Shown here one piece after another: positions 15,472 through 23,450 of a stretch of 64,000 nt of DNA. The DNA lies in NCBI GenBank assembly GCA_963728445.1, contig CAVSJO010000005.1, positions 62,001 through 126,000 of the forward strand, in the 5' to 3' direction. The position numbers were made by a program, and so were the translations under genes. The stretch is from CAVSJO01 sp963728445. GTDB taxonomy: Bacteria; Gemmatimonadota; Gemmatimonadetes; Longimicrobiales; RSA9. The notes beneath the pieces are model-generated. The model was not told the origin of the DNA, did no database searches, and was given only the letters and a program-made list of their open reading frames with translations. Each line of letters begins with the position of its first letter. Position 1 is the first letter of the stretch.

Positions 15472-15924
15472 ATGAAACGCGTTTTCTGCGCGCTGGCCTT
15501 CCTCCTCCTGGCAGGGGCCGCTCCGGCGGCGTTGCACGCCCAGGTTGTTAGCGGCGGTCAGCAGCCGGCGGCCAGCAATGGGCCGGTTCAGCTCGGTCAG
15601 AACTATCCGAATCCGTTCAATCCGGTTACACGGATTCCGTTCCACCTCTCGGAGTCGCTCTTCGAGCGCAGCGAGCCGGTGGTCGTGACGATCCGGATCT
15701 ACAATGTTCTGCACCAGCTGGTGGCCATACCGAAAGCGTTGGACCACCCTGCGGGGAACGGTGTTCTGGTGGACAAGCTCGAATACCTGACACCCGGGGA
15801 CAAAGTGGCATTCTGGGACGGCTACGACCGAAGTAATCGGAAAGTGGCGTCCGGGCTCTACTACGCACAGCTGACGGTAAACGGCTACAAGCCCATCGTC
15901 ATCAAGATGCTCGTGGCGAAATAG
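15472..15924 (+). CDS. Small secreted protein made mainly of a T9SS-type/FlgD-like C-terminal domain
   Basis: Protein of 150 residues. A signal peptide (about 1-25, ending ALHAQ) is followed by LGQNYPNPFNPVTRIPFHL, the hallmark start of the type A sorting / FlgD-like Ig domain usually found at the end of large secreted proteins. The rest fits that fold: VVVTIRIYNVLHQLV, FWDGYDRSNRKVASGLYYAQLTVNGY and the closing KPIVIKMLVAK. Here the domain stands almost alone, with only about 15 residues before it. GGAGG precedes the ATG at 15472. It has its own candidate promoter and a strong terminator, so it is probably a single-gene, perhaps highly expressed unit. Function unknown. Confidence 0.8.
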   Translation: MKRVFCALAFLLLAGAAPAALHAQVVSGGQQPAASNGPVQLGQNYPNPFNPVTRIPFHLSESLFERSEPVVVTIRIYNVLHQLVAIPKALDHPAGNGVLVDKLEYLTPGDKVAFWDGYDRSNRKVASGLYYAQLTVNGYKPIVIKMLVAK

Positions 15925-15965
15925 GAGGAGGACGAACACGGACCAGATTCGTCAGAGAAGCGCCG

Positions 15966-16002
15966 AGGCGCCGGTCGAAAGGCCGGCGCCTTCGGTTTTT
16001 TT
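15966..16002 (+). terminator. Strong intrinsic terminator
   Basis: Perfect stem GGCGCCGG (15967-15974) and CCGGCGCC (15983-15990) with an eight-base loop, followed by a run of seven T (15996-16002). It ends the small secreted protein transcript and separates it from the convergent zinc-ribbon gene. Confidence 0.92.
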
Positions 16003-16005
16003 GAC

Positions 16006-16209
16006 CTACCGCCCCAGCGCGTACAGGAAGCGGCCGCAGTGGTCGCAGCGGAGCAGGGATTCACGCCTGGCGACGTCGGGCCACTGGGCCGTGGGAATCG
16101 CGACGAAGCAGCCGTAGCAGGTCGCGTTGATGGCGGGAACGACGACGCGGTTGCGGCCGCTGGCGATGCGGGTGTAGTGGCGGCGCACGTCCGGCTCGAG
16201 CTCCTGCAT
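16006..16209 (-). CDS. C4-type zinc-ribbon protein
   Basis: Small protein of 67 residues with two cysteine pairs, CYGCF and CDHCGRFLY, spaced like the zinc-ribbon end of the CT398/zf-RING_7 family. Those proteins usually carry a long N-terminal coiled coil; here only a short leader (MQELEPDVRRHYTRIASGRN) is left, so this is either a minimal version or a truncated one. VVVPAINATCYGCFVAIP is a strong family-like match. It ends just beyond the upstream gene's T-run and lies 19 bases downstream of ptsN on the same strand, so the two are probably cotranscribed. Confidence 0.72.
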   Translation of the reverse strand: MQELEPDVRRHYTRIASGRNRVVVPAINATCYGCFVAIPTAQWPDVARRESLLRCDHCGRFLYALGR

Positions 16210-16228
16210 CTACGGCCTCCTCGCCTCG

Positions 16229-16681
16229 TCAGACGGACTTCTCCTCGAGAAGCTGGAGGAACTCCTCCGGCGACTCGAGCTGGTCGAGGCGCTTCGGCAC
16301 CTCGGGATCCTTCGCGAACTGGGCGATCTTCCCGAGCACCGGCAGGTACTGGTTGCTGACCTCCAGGGGCGGGGCCACGATCAGGAAGAAGTACCGGACG
16401 GGCTGGTCGTCGATGGCCTTGAAATCGAGGCCCTCGGACCGACGTCCGAAGGCCACGCGAAGGCGATTGACCACCAGGGACCGGCAGTGCGGGATCGCCA
16501 TGCCGCGGCCGATCCCGGTGGAGCCGAGGTTCTCCCTTCGCTTCAGCATCTTGAAGAGTATGCCCTCGCTCTTCTCGTCGAGACCCAGCAGGGCGATGAG
16601 CTCCTTCAGGATCTCGTCCTTCGTGTCGCCCTGGAGATCCAGGTCGACCGCGTCTCTATTGAAAAACTCTCGCAGTTGCAT
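16229..16681 (-). CDS. ptsN: PTS EIIA-Ntr-type protein (PtsN)
   Basis: Protein of 150 residues of the EIIA fructose/nitrogen family, usually a regulatory phosphoprotein rather than a sugar carrier. The phospho-histidine is His65 in TGIGRGMAIPHCRS. N-terminal MQLREFFNRDAVDLDLQGDTKDEILKELIALL and the later PVRYFFLIVAPPLEVSNQYLPVLGKIA are typical. The ATG at 16681 follows GGAGGC, while an in-frame upstream extension lacks homology. It probably takes phosphate from the HPr encoded at 6.6 kb, giving this genome a second, regulatory PTS branch. It diverges from dusB. Confidence 0.93.
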   Translation of the reverse strand: MQLREFFNRDAVDLDLQGDTKDEILKELIALLGLDEKSEGILFKMLKRRENLGSTGIGRGMAIPHCRSLVVNRLRVAFGRRSEGLDFKAIDDQPVRYFFLIVAPPLEVSNQYLPVLGKIAQFAKDPEVPKRLDQLESPEEFLQLLEEKSV

Positions 16682-16800
16682 TCTGCCTCCAACCCGTGTC
16701 AGGGTGCCGAACAGGCGGAGGGAACATAAACGAGGGATCGCGCCGGTGTCAAAGCCCGGGCACGATTGATGGGCCGGTGCCGCAAGGTTAGATTCGGCGC

Positions 16801-17795
16801 ATGTTTGCCGCACTTCTGAACCGGCTGGCAACGGCCGGCGACACGCCGCTGTTCCTGGCCCCGCAGGCCGGGGTGAGCGAGTCGCCGTTCCGTCGGCTGT
16901 GCAGGCGCTTCGGCGCCGACGTCGTCGTGAGCGAGTTCGTCAGCGCCGAGGGGATCCGGCGCGGGAGCGAGCGCACGCACGAGTACCTCCGCTTCGACGA
17001 GGCGGAGCGACCCATCGGCGTGCAGATCTTCGGCTCGGACCCGCAGGCGATGGGGGAAGCCGCGGCGCTCGTGGCGGACGTGTACGGGCCCGACTTCATC
17101 GACATCAACTTCGGCTGCCCGGTCAAGAAGGTAGTGAAGCGCAACGGTGGGTCCGGGTGCCTCCGGGACCTGGACCTGGTCGAGCGGATCATCCGGGCCG
17201 TGGACGGTGCGTCCGCCCTCCCGACGACGGTGAAGATCCGGAGCGGCTGGGACGAGACGATGCGCAATCCGGTGGAGATCGCCCTGCGCTGCGAGGACGC
17301 GGGCGCGCGTTTCCTCACGCTTCATCCCCGGACCCGGACGCAGATGTACTCGGGCGAGGCGCGCTGGGAGGAGATCGCTGCGGTGACGGACGCGCTGGAG
17401 ATCCCGGTGATCGGCAACGGGGACGTGCGCGCGGGCGCGGACGCGGCGCGCATGGTCCGGGAGACCGGGTGCGCGGGCGTGATGATCGCCCGTGGCTCCC
17501 ACGGCGCGCCGTGGATCTTCCGTCAGGCCCGGGCCGCCCTCGACGGCCGGAACATCCCGTCGGACCCGCCGGCAGAGGAGCGCTTCCGCATCGTCCTCGA
17601 GCACGCCCGCAACGCCATCGCCTTCGAGGCGGACGAGACCCGGGCGATGATCGAGTTCCGCAAGCACCTCGGCTGGTACACGAAGGGGCTGCCGGACGGC
17701 AAGTCGCTCCGCCAGGAGCTCTTCCAGGTGACCGGCCTGCACGAGGCCGAGGCCCTCCTGGAGTCGTACCTCCTCCGCACGGAGGCTCTCGCGGC

Positions 17796-17799
<4 letters not shown>
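16801..17799 (+). CDS. dusB: tRNA-dihydrouridine synthase (DusB type)
   Basis: Flavin enzyme of 332 residues that reduces specific uridines in tRNA to dihydrouridine. Family landmarks are LAPQAGVSESPFRRLCRRFGADVVVSE, VQIFGSDP, FIDINFGCPVKKVVKRNGGSGCL with the catalytic cysteine, VKIRSGWD, LHPRTRTQMYSGEARWE and VIGNGDV. The usual LAPMAGV is LAPQAGV here. The ATG at 16801 lies 120 bases from divergent ptsN; the shared gap is AT-richer than its surroundings and probably holds both promoters. The stop overlaps larB in ATGA. Confidence 0.94.
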
Positions 17800-18584
<785 letters not shown>

Positions 18585-18588
18585 TCCG

Positions 18589-20001
18589 ATGCGCGAGCTG
18601 GTCGACTCGATCCGTCGGCAGCTCGGCGCCCGCCGGGCGGTCCTCTGGGACGTGGATCCGGACGACAACCGCGCCCGCCCCGTCCACGCCAGCGGCGGCC
18701 CGCCGCCTCCGACCATCTCCCTGGCCGGCGATCCCATGCGCTGGGCGTGGGACGAGAACCGCGCCATGCGCCTCGACCGCGCTCCGACCTGGTCGACCGA
18801 CGCGGCAGGCGTGTGCGTCGTGCCCCTCCACCCGGGCGACACCGCGACGGCCGTCCTCACGCTGGAGTTCGACGGGTCGTCCGCGTTGCCGCTTCCCGAG
18901 GCGCTCGAGCCCTTCGGGGTGCTGCTCCGCTCGGCGGTGACTCTCGAGCGCGAGACACGCGCGGCTGAGGCGGAGCGCGCGCGGCTCCACGCGGTCCTGG
19001 AAACGCTTCGGGTTTTTTCGGGGCGCCTGGCCGATGACGCCTTCGCAGGAGAGCTCATCGCCGCAGCGCGACGCCTGGCCGGCGCGTCCGGCGCCCTTCT
19101 GGCGCGCTGGGTCGACGCCGGCAGCGGGGAAGGGAACGGCGTCGTCCTCGCCGTTACGGGCGATGACGGCGGTCCTCGCCCGGGCGACCGTGTGGACCCC
19201 GCCGGATCGGACCTGGGCATGGCCGCCCATGGTGCCGCGCTCATCCGCCGCTCGGAGCCGGGCACCGGATCCAGGCCGCCGCCGCTCGCCGCGCCGGACG
19301 AGCGGTGGATACGCAGGCCACGAGCATCGGTCGTCGTGCCGCTGGTCGATCCCGTTGCCGGAGTCGTCGGGCTGCTGGCGGTCTGGTCGGGCGACGTCGC
19401 CCAGCTCGACGACGTCGCCGTCGACGCCCTCGCCGCGGTGGCCCCGTTCGCCGCGATGCAGCTGCGCTACGCGCTGCAGTACGAGTCGGTGAGGGAGAGC
19501 GCCCGCCGGGACGCCCTCACCGGGCTGCCGAACCGGCGCGCCTTCGACGACCGCTTCGCCGAGGCCTCCGCCCATCATCACCGCTACCGCCGCCCCTTCG
19601 CGGTCCTGGTCCTCGACCTCGATCACTTCAAGCAGGTCAACGATACGCACGGGCACGCGGCGGGCGACGCCGTGCTGCAGGCCGTCGGCGGGGCCCTCGG
19701 CGGCTGCGTCCGGGAAACCGACATGGTGGCCCGCTTCGGCGGCGAGGAGTTCGTGGTGCTGGCCCGGGAGGCGACGCTGAACGACGCGTTGGAGATCGGC
19801 GAGCGGGTGCGGCGCGCCGTCGCCGGGCTCGACGTGCGCTGGGAAGGACGCCGGATCCCGATCACCGTGTCGATCGGCGCTTCGGCCTGCCCACGCTGCG
19901 TGGAGAACCCCGCGGCCCTGCTCGAGAGCGCCGACGCGGCGCTGTACGCGGCGAAGGAGCAGGGCAGGGACCGGGTCGTCGCGGCGCCGGAGCGAGGCTG
20001 A
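18589..20001 (+). CDS. Diguanylate cyclase with GAF-like sensory region
   Basis: Protein of 470 residues that should make cyclic di-GMP. Residues 1-300 have no membrane segment and look like one or two GAF-type sensory domains (for example SVVVPLVDPVAGVVGLLAVWSG around 245-265), joined by an arginine-rich helix. The GGDEF domain begins at RRDALTGLPNRRAFDDRF; the active loop is GGEEF at 384-388. An inhibitory RxxD site (RETD, 375-378) lies five residues before it, so product feedback is likely. VLDLDHFKQVNDTHGHAAGD binds substrate and metal. It begins four bases after larB and may be cotranscribed. Confidence 0.93.
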   Translation: MRELVDSIRRQLGARRAVLWDVDPDDNRARPVHASGGPPPPTISLAGDPMRWAWDENRAMRLDRAPTWSTDAAGVCVVPLHPGDTATAVLTLEFDGSSALPLPEALEPFGVLLRSAVTLERETRAAEAERARLHAVLETLRVFSGRLADDAFAGELIAAARRLAGASGALLARWVDAGSGEGNGVVLAVTGDDGGPRPGDRVDPAGSDLGMAAHGAALIRRSEPGTGSRPPPLAAPDERWIRRPRASVVVPLVDPVAGVVGLLAVWSGDVAQLDDVAVDALAAVAPFAAMQLRYALQYESVRESARRDALTGLPNRRAFDDRFAEASAHHHRYRRPFAVLVLDLDHFKQVNDTHGHAAGDAVLQAVGGALGGCVRETDMVARFGGEEFVVLAREATLNDALEIGERVRRAVAGLDVRWEGRRIPITVSIGASACPRCVENPAALLESADAALYAAKEQGRDRVVAAPERG

Positions 20002-20154
20002 GGAAGGGCAGGGTTCCCGGGGGCGCCAGAGGCGGCCCGGCTCGTGGCCCCCTGCTCGTGGATCCCGGGAGGCGATGAAGGGTACCCAGAGGTCGGAAAC
20101 GGGCGCTCCGGACTTGATCCAAAGCCCCGATTTCCCTAGATTTAGGGAGTTTCA

Positions 20155-20511
20155 GGGGCCGACCTGGATTCGACGTGTTTTGTGAGGTCGGCGTTGCGTG
20201 CCGAGGTTCCGTACCCTCGTAAAACAGCGGAAAAACTCTCAAGTGCCAACTCAAACATGGCGCTGGCCGCGTAACTAACCTTACGTGACCCGTCTCTCAC
20301 TGCACCGGGCCCGAGGTGAAGTGCGAGGCGACGACTGAATCGGGCTGGCCACCGGATGCGGCCGCTGCATCCGGGGCGAGAACCAAGCGGCTGGCTCAAC
20401 CGGAGGCGGTCCACTGGCCGCCGGACGAGCGAGAATCAAAACAGCGGACTACGCACGTAGAAGCGTCGTCGGAGCGATTCGCGGACGCGGGTTCGACTCC
20501 CGCCGGCTCCA
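20155..20511 (+). ncRNA. ssrA: Transfer-messenger RNA (tmRNA)
   Basis: One-piece tmRNA of about 357 bases that rescues stalled ribosomes. The 5' end GGGGCCGACCTGGATTCGAC is the standard tmRNA start; the 3' end carries GGGTTCGACTCCCGCCGGCTCCA, a T-arm and acceptor strand pairing with GGGGCCG at the 5' end. CCA is not encoded. Between them are a tag reading frame and several pseudoknot-like stems. The start follows TTTAGGGAGTTTCA. tmRNA 3' ends are frequent integration sites, and a second imperfect copy of this end lies 102 bases downstream. Confidence 0.96.
20245..20274 (+). other. tmRNA tag-peptide reading frame
   Basis: Inside the tmRNA, GCC AAC TCA AAC ATG GCG CTG GCC GCG TAA encodes the tag ANSNMALAA. 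It is preceded by CTCTCAAGT and closed by TAACTAACC, a typical tmRNA arrangement with a back-up stop. The ALAA end is the usual signal for ClpXP and related proteases; the tag is one or two residues shorter than many. Confidence 0.9.
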
Positions 20512-20515
20512 TGCA

Positions 20516-20549
20516 CAGGGCGCGGTAACCCACCGGTTGCCGCGCCCTG
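20516..20549 (+). terminator. Hairpin just after tmRNA, likely terminator
   Basis: Long stem CAGGGCGCGG-AACC paired with GGTT-CCGCGCCCTG, beginning five bases after the mature tmRNA end. A strong T-run is missing (CTTGCATC follows), so termination or 3' processing is inferred from stem strength and position. Confidence 0.65.
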
Positions 20550-20612
20550 CTTGCATCACGGCAGCTCATGGGCGGGAGGCGGCCTCCGCTTGAAAGGGGA
20601 GGAACTCGCTCC

Positions 20613-20633
20613 GGTTCACTCCCGGCGGCTCCA
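20613..20633 (+). repeat. Imperfect second copy of the tmRNA 3' end (candidate att remnant)
   Basis: GGTTCACTCCCGGCGGCTCCA repeats the tmRNA end GGTTCGACTCCCGCCGGCTCCA at 20490-20511 with one missing base and one substitution. Integrases often use this part of tmRNA as attB, leaving a direct repeat at the far end of the inserted DNA. The copy is only 102 bases away, so it would mark a decayed or nested insertion. No integrase gene remains next to it. Confidence 0.5.
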
Positions 20634-20801
20634 CTCATGGCGCGGACAGTGAAAGCTGTTCGCCCCCTTCGTGTGTTGCGGGAGGTTCGTGGGGGCCGGT
20701 GGGGCCGCCACGGGTGAAGTCCGGCTGGCCCCTTGTCGGAAGTTAGGCAACATAGCTAAATTGGTGCAGAGGGCGGCGTAACCTCGCACCTGGGAGGGAG
20801 C

Positions 20802-21137
20802 ATGAGTGACGCAGGGAAGCGAAGCCGGGATGACACAGTGAGTTCGACAGACGCACAGAATAACTTTGGGGAAGTTCTGGCGCGTGTCTCCCGGCAGGGC
20901 CGCGTGTTCATCACGCGATACCACCGACGCGAGGCCGTTATCCTTTCAATGGATGCATACGCCGATCTCATCGCGGAAGAACCGGTCGATCTGGATGCCT
21001 TGGAACAGGACTTCGAGGACATGCTGGAGCGAATGCAGTCACCGGAGCACTCCGCGGCCGTCGACCGTTTATTCGCCCTGACGCCGGTGCAACTGGGGGA
21101 AGCCGCTGCAGCCGCGGATGAGACGGACGAGGAGTGA
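20802..21137 (+). CDS. Phd/YefM-like antitoxin
   Basis: Protein of 111 residues. VSSTDAQNNFGEVLARVSRQGRVFITRYHRREAVILSMDAYADLI is the Phd/YefM fold (DNA-binding dimer with the RxAVI-type strand). The acidic C-terminal half, ending ADETDEE, would wrap the toxin. ATG at 20802 follows GGGAGG. It overlaps the zeta-like kinase gene by four bases in GTGA, so the two form one toxin-antitoxin-type unit, with this protein as probable autorepressor. Phd-type antitoxins normally partner Doc or RelE-like toxins, so the pairing is notable. This stretch is less GC-rich than the core genes. Confidence 0.82.
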   Translation: MSDAGKRSRDDTVSSTDAQNNFGEVLARVSRQGRVFITRYHRREAVILSMDAYADLIAEEPVDLDALEQDFEDMLERMQSPEHSAAVDRLFALTPVQLGEAAAAADETDEE

Positions 21138-21766
21138 CGAAGACGGGAACGATCCTGGTCCTGGCCGGGACGAACGGAGCAGGGAAGAGCTCGGTTGCCG
21201 GCGCCGCGCTCGAACAGCAAGGGGGAACGTACTACAACCCGGATCGAGCTACGCAACGGTACGTACGGGCTGGTCTCTCTGAGGAGGCCGCCAACTCGCG
21301 AGCCTGGCATCGTGGCCGAGAGCAGTTCGAGCGCGCGATCCTGCAGGGCCGCGACTACGCCTTTGAAACCACGCTCGGGGGGCGGACGATCACGCGCCTC
21401 CTCCTGCACGCCGCCGAGCGAGGCCGCCGGGTTCGGATTTGGTACGTCGGCCTCGCAACGCCCGAACTCCACATTCAAAGAGTCCGGGAGCGGGTGGAGC
21501 GCGGAGGGCACGATATTCCGGAGGCCCGTATTCGGGATCGATGGACGTCCAGCCGCGAGAACCTGGTTCGGTTGATTCCACACACGAACGAGTTGGCTCT
21601 CTACGACAACAGTGCCGAAGCCGCCCCGGAACGAGGGGAGAAGCCGGTCCCGCAGCGCCTGCTTTGGGCTCGAGAAAGAGCCATCGTGGAGATCGCGGCA
21701 GCGGCAGAAATCCCGTCTTGGGCGCAGCCCATCATGGCCGCCGCTCTAAAGCATTGGAGTCCGTAG
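21134..21766 (+). CDS. Zeta-toxin-like P-loop kinase
   Basis: Protein of 210 residues with the zeta-toxin/UDP-GlcNAc-kinase-like fold. The P-loop is LVLAGTNGAGKSSVAGA near the N-terminus, followed by YYNPDRATQRY and the family motif RDYAFETTLGGRTITRLL. VRIWYVGLATPELHIQRVRERVERGGHDIPEARIRDRW matches zeta-type lid arginines. Zeta toxins phosphorylate UDP-N-acetylglucosamine and block cell-wall synthesis; whether this one does is inference. GTG start overlaps the antitoxin stop. No epsilon-type antitoxin is present, so the Phd-like protein upstream is the likely partner. Confidence 0.85.
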   Translation: MTKTGTILVLAGTNGAGKSSVAGAALEQQGGTYYNPDRATQRYVRAGLSEEAANSRAWHRGREQFERAILQGRDYAFETTLGGRTITRLLLHAAERGRRVRIWYVGLATPELHIQRVRERVERGGHDIPEARIRDRWTSSRENLVRLIPHTNELALYDNSAEAAPERGEKPVPQRLLWARERAIVEIAAAAEIPSWAQPIMAAALKHWSP

Positions 21767-21885
21767 CGCCTTCCGCGCGCCGCCTGCCCATGCTCATCCT
21801 CGGAATCTCCTTTGCCGACGAAGGGATTGCGGGATCACGGCGCGCCGGAGCGTTCGAGCCGTCGTCGCTCCGAGGGGGCCCGGCG

Positions 21886-22140
21886 TCATTTCGCCTTGAA
21901 GATCCCGAGCTTGCCCAGAATGAAAATGAGCAGCACCGCGCCCGCCAGTGCGACGACGAACCGCAGGATGCCGCCGGTCGGCGCAATGCCCAGCAGCCCG
22001 GCGATCCAAAATCCCAGGATCGAACCCACCACGCCCACCAGCACGTTTGCGATTATGCCCATCTGGGCGTTGGTCTTCATGACGATGCTCGCGATCCATC
22101 CTACGATCCCGCCGATGATCAAAGAGATGATCCAGCTCAT
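21886..22140 (-). CDS. GlsB/YeaQ/YmgE family membrane protein
   Basis: Small membrane protein of 84 residues with about three hydrophobic segments. SWIISLIIGGIVGWIASIVMKTNAQMGIIANVLVGVVGSILGFWIAGLLG is the standard transglycosylase-associated (GlsB/YeaQ) pattern with its repeated glycines; the remainder is a shorter helix ending GKLGIFKAK. Family members are often stress-induced; the molecular function is unknown. The gene stands alone on the minus strand behind the toxin-antitoxin pair, with the DUF937-like remnant upstream on the same strand. Confidence 0.93.
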   Translation of the reverse strand: MSWIISLIIGGIVGWIASIVMKTNAQMGIIANVLVGVVGSILGFWIAGLLGIAPTGGILRFVVALAGAVLLIFILGKLGIFKAK

Positions 22141-22198
22141 GTGCGTACTCCCCTGTTGATGGAGACTGCCCGTCCGCGGCCGCCGACGCGCCGTGCGG

Positions 22199-22435
22199 TC
22201 AAGCCTTCGCCCTGCGCGCCATTCTCAGTATGTCGTCCAGCGGGTTGCCGTCGCCTGCCGGTTTCGGCTGCGCCGCGCCCGTGGTGCCTCCCTGCTTCGC
22301 CATGAATCCGGCGACGGCCATTGCAAGCATGGGGAGCATCTTCTTGAGCAGGCCCGGATCGAGCCCCCACCGCCGTTGGCGGCGATCTGCGCGAGCACGG
22401 TCTTGTGCAACGAGATGCTGATTTCGCGGAATCCT
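22199..22435 (-). pseudogene. Frameshifted remnant of a small DUF937-like protein
   Basis: Read on the minus strand, one frame gives ISLHKTVLAQIAANGGGG, then another gives DPGLLKKMLPMLAMAVAGFMAKQ, a polar linker and NPLDDILRMARRAKA before TGA at 22199. Together they look like one short helical protein of the DUF937 kind broken by an indel near 22365. The N-terminal limit is uncertain. The rest of 22141-22799 shows no other gene I can support. Confidence 0.45.
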
Positions 22436-22799
22436 TCATCGCCTCCGCCGGGTAGCCGGGCCCCGCGACCCGACTCCTTCCTGCCCCCAGGCTCGTATCG
22501 ATGTGGAAGCGCTTCAGCACGATCCAGGTGTGCCAGGTAGCTGCAAAGGTAGGCATTCCAACTGCCGTTTCGGCTTTCGCAAGGGTACGTGGCGGGGGAT
22601 CGACAGGTCAAGGTTGATGGCGGGGTATGGATCAAGAGCCTTTCGACCGCGCGGGGCCGTGTGGGGGCGGGGCGCGGGTTGGCGCCCGCTGCTTCCGTTG
22701 ATCCGCCGCGGCGCCGGGGCTATCTTCGATTATGGGTGAATCCGTCGGGACCGGCGGCTTCGCCTTTCCGCGGCACCGCCGCTTCTCCGGAGGCTCCCC

Positions 22800-23285
22800 A
22801 TGTCGCTGCGCTCAGCCGTTCCCCGTTTGCTGCTGCTGTCATCCGTGGCGTTTCTCGGCGCGTGCGGTCTCGCGACGCGCGCACACGATGAAGCCAGTCC
22901 CGACGTGGGCGGTCAGGTCATCACGGCCGAGACCATCCGCAGGTCGGGACTCTCCAACGGCTGGGACGTGCTGCGCCGCTACGCGAACTACCTCAGCTTC
23001 AGCGAGCACGAGGCGCGTCCGCTGCACGTAAGCCGCCGGGGCCGCGAGAGCATCTACCTCACGGAGCGTATGCTGCTGGTGCTGGACGGCGCGCGCATGG
23101 CGGACGTCCGGATGCTGGCGGACATCCCCGCCCGCGACATCTCGCTGATCCGCATCCTGTCGGGCGCCGAGGCCAGCGTGCGCTACGGCATCAACGCGGC
23201 CAGCGGGGTGATCGTGGTGGACACCGACTACCCGCCGCCCGCACCCGCCGACACGGCCGGGCTGCGGTGGGTGGGGATCCGCTGA
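22800..23285 (+). CDS. Stand-alone TonB-plug-like lipoprotein
   Basis: Protein of 161 residues. The signal peptide ends at a lipobox (VAFLGAC-G), so it should be lipid-anchored. The mature part resembles the plug of TonB-dependent receptors without the barrel: VITAETIRRSGLSNGWDVLRRY, then LLVLDGARMADVRMLADIPARDISLIRILSGAEASVRYGINAASGVIVVDTD, which mirrors the 'VDG ... IE-v-kG-aaA--yG--aa-GVI' pattern also present in the neighbouring SusC. Isolated plug proteins are known in a few groups but their job is unclear. It is convergent with susD; a 12-bp-stem hairpin separates them. Confidence 0.72.
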   Translation: MSLRSAVPRLLLLSSVAFLGACGLATRAHDEASPDVGGQVITAETIRRSGLSNGWDVLRRYANYLSFSEHEARPLHVSRRGRESIYLTERMLLVLDGARMADVRMLADIPARDISLIRILSGAEASVRYGINAASGVIVVDTDYPPPAPADTAGLRWVGIR

Positions 23286-23370
23286 AGACGCGACGCGGAG
23301 CGCAGCCGCGGGACGGCGTCGCCCACCGCAACCGCCGCAGGAGACTCCAGGCAGGGTCCCCACGCAGAAA

Positions 23371-23408
23371 TGAACGAGCCCGACCGGTTCCCCGGCCGGG
23401 CTCGTTCA
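23371..23408. terminator. Bidirectional terminator-like hairpin
   Basis: Perfect 12-base stem TGAACGAGCCCG (23371-23382) with CGGGCTCGTTCA (23397-23408) lies between the convergent plug-lipoprotein and susD genes. There is no strong T-run, but the position and stem strength fit transcription termination from both sides. Confidence 0.7.
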
Positions 23409-23450
23409 CATCGAATCCGGACGCCGGCCAGCGCGGGCGCCCGGAGCGGC

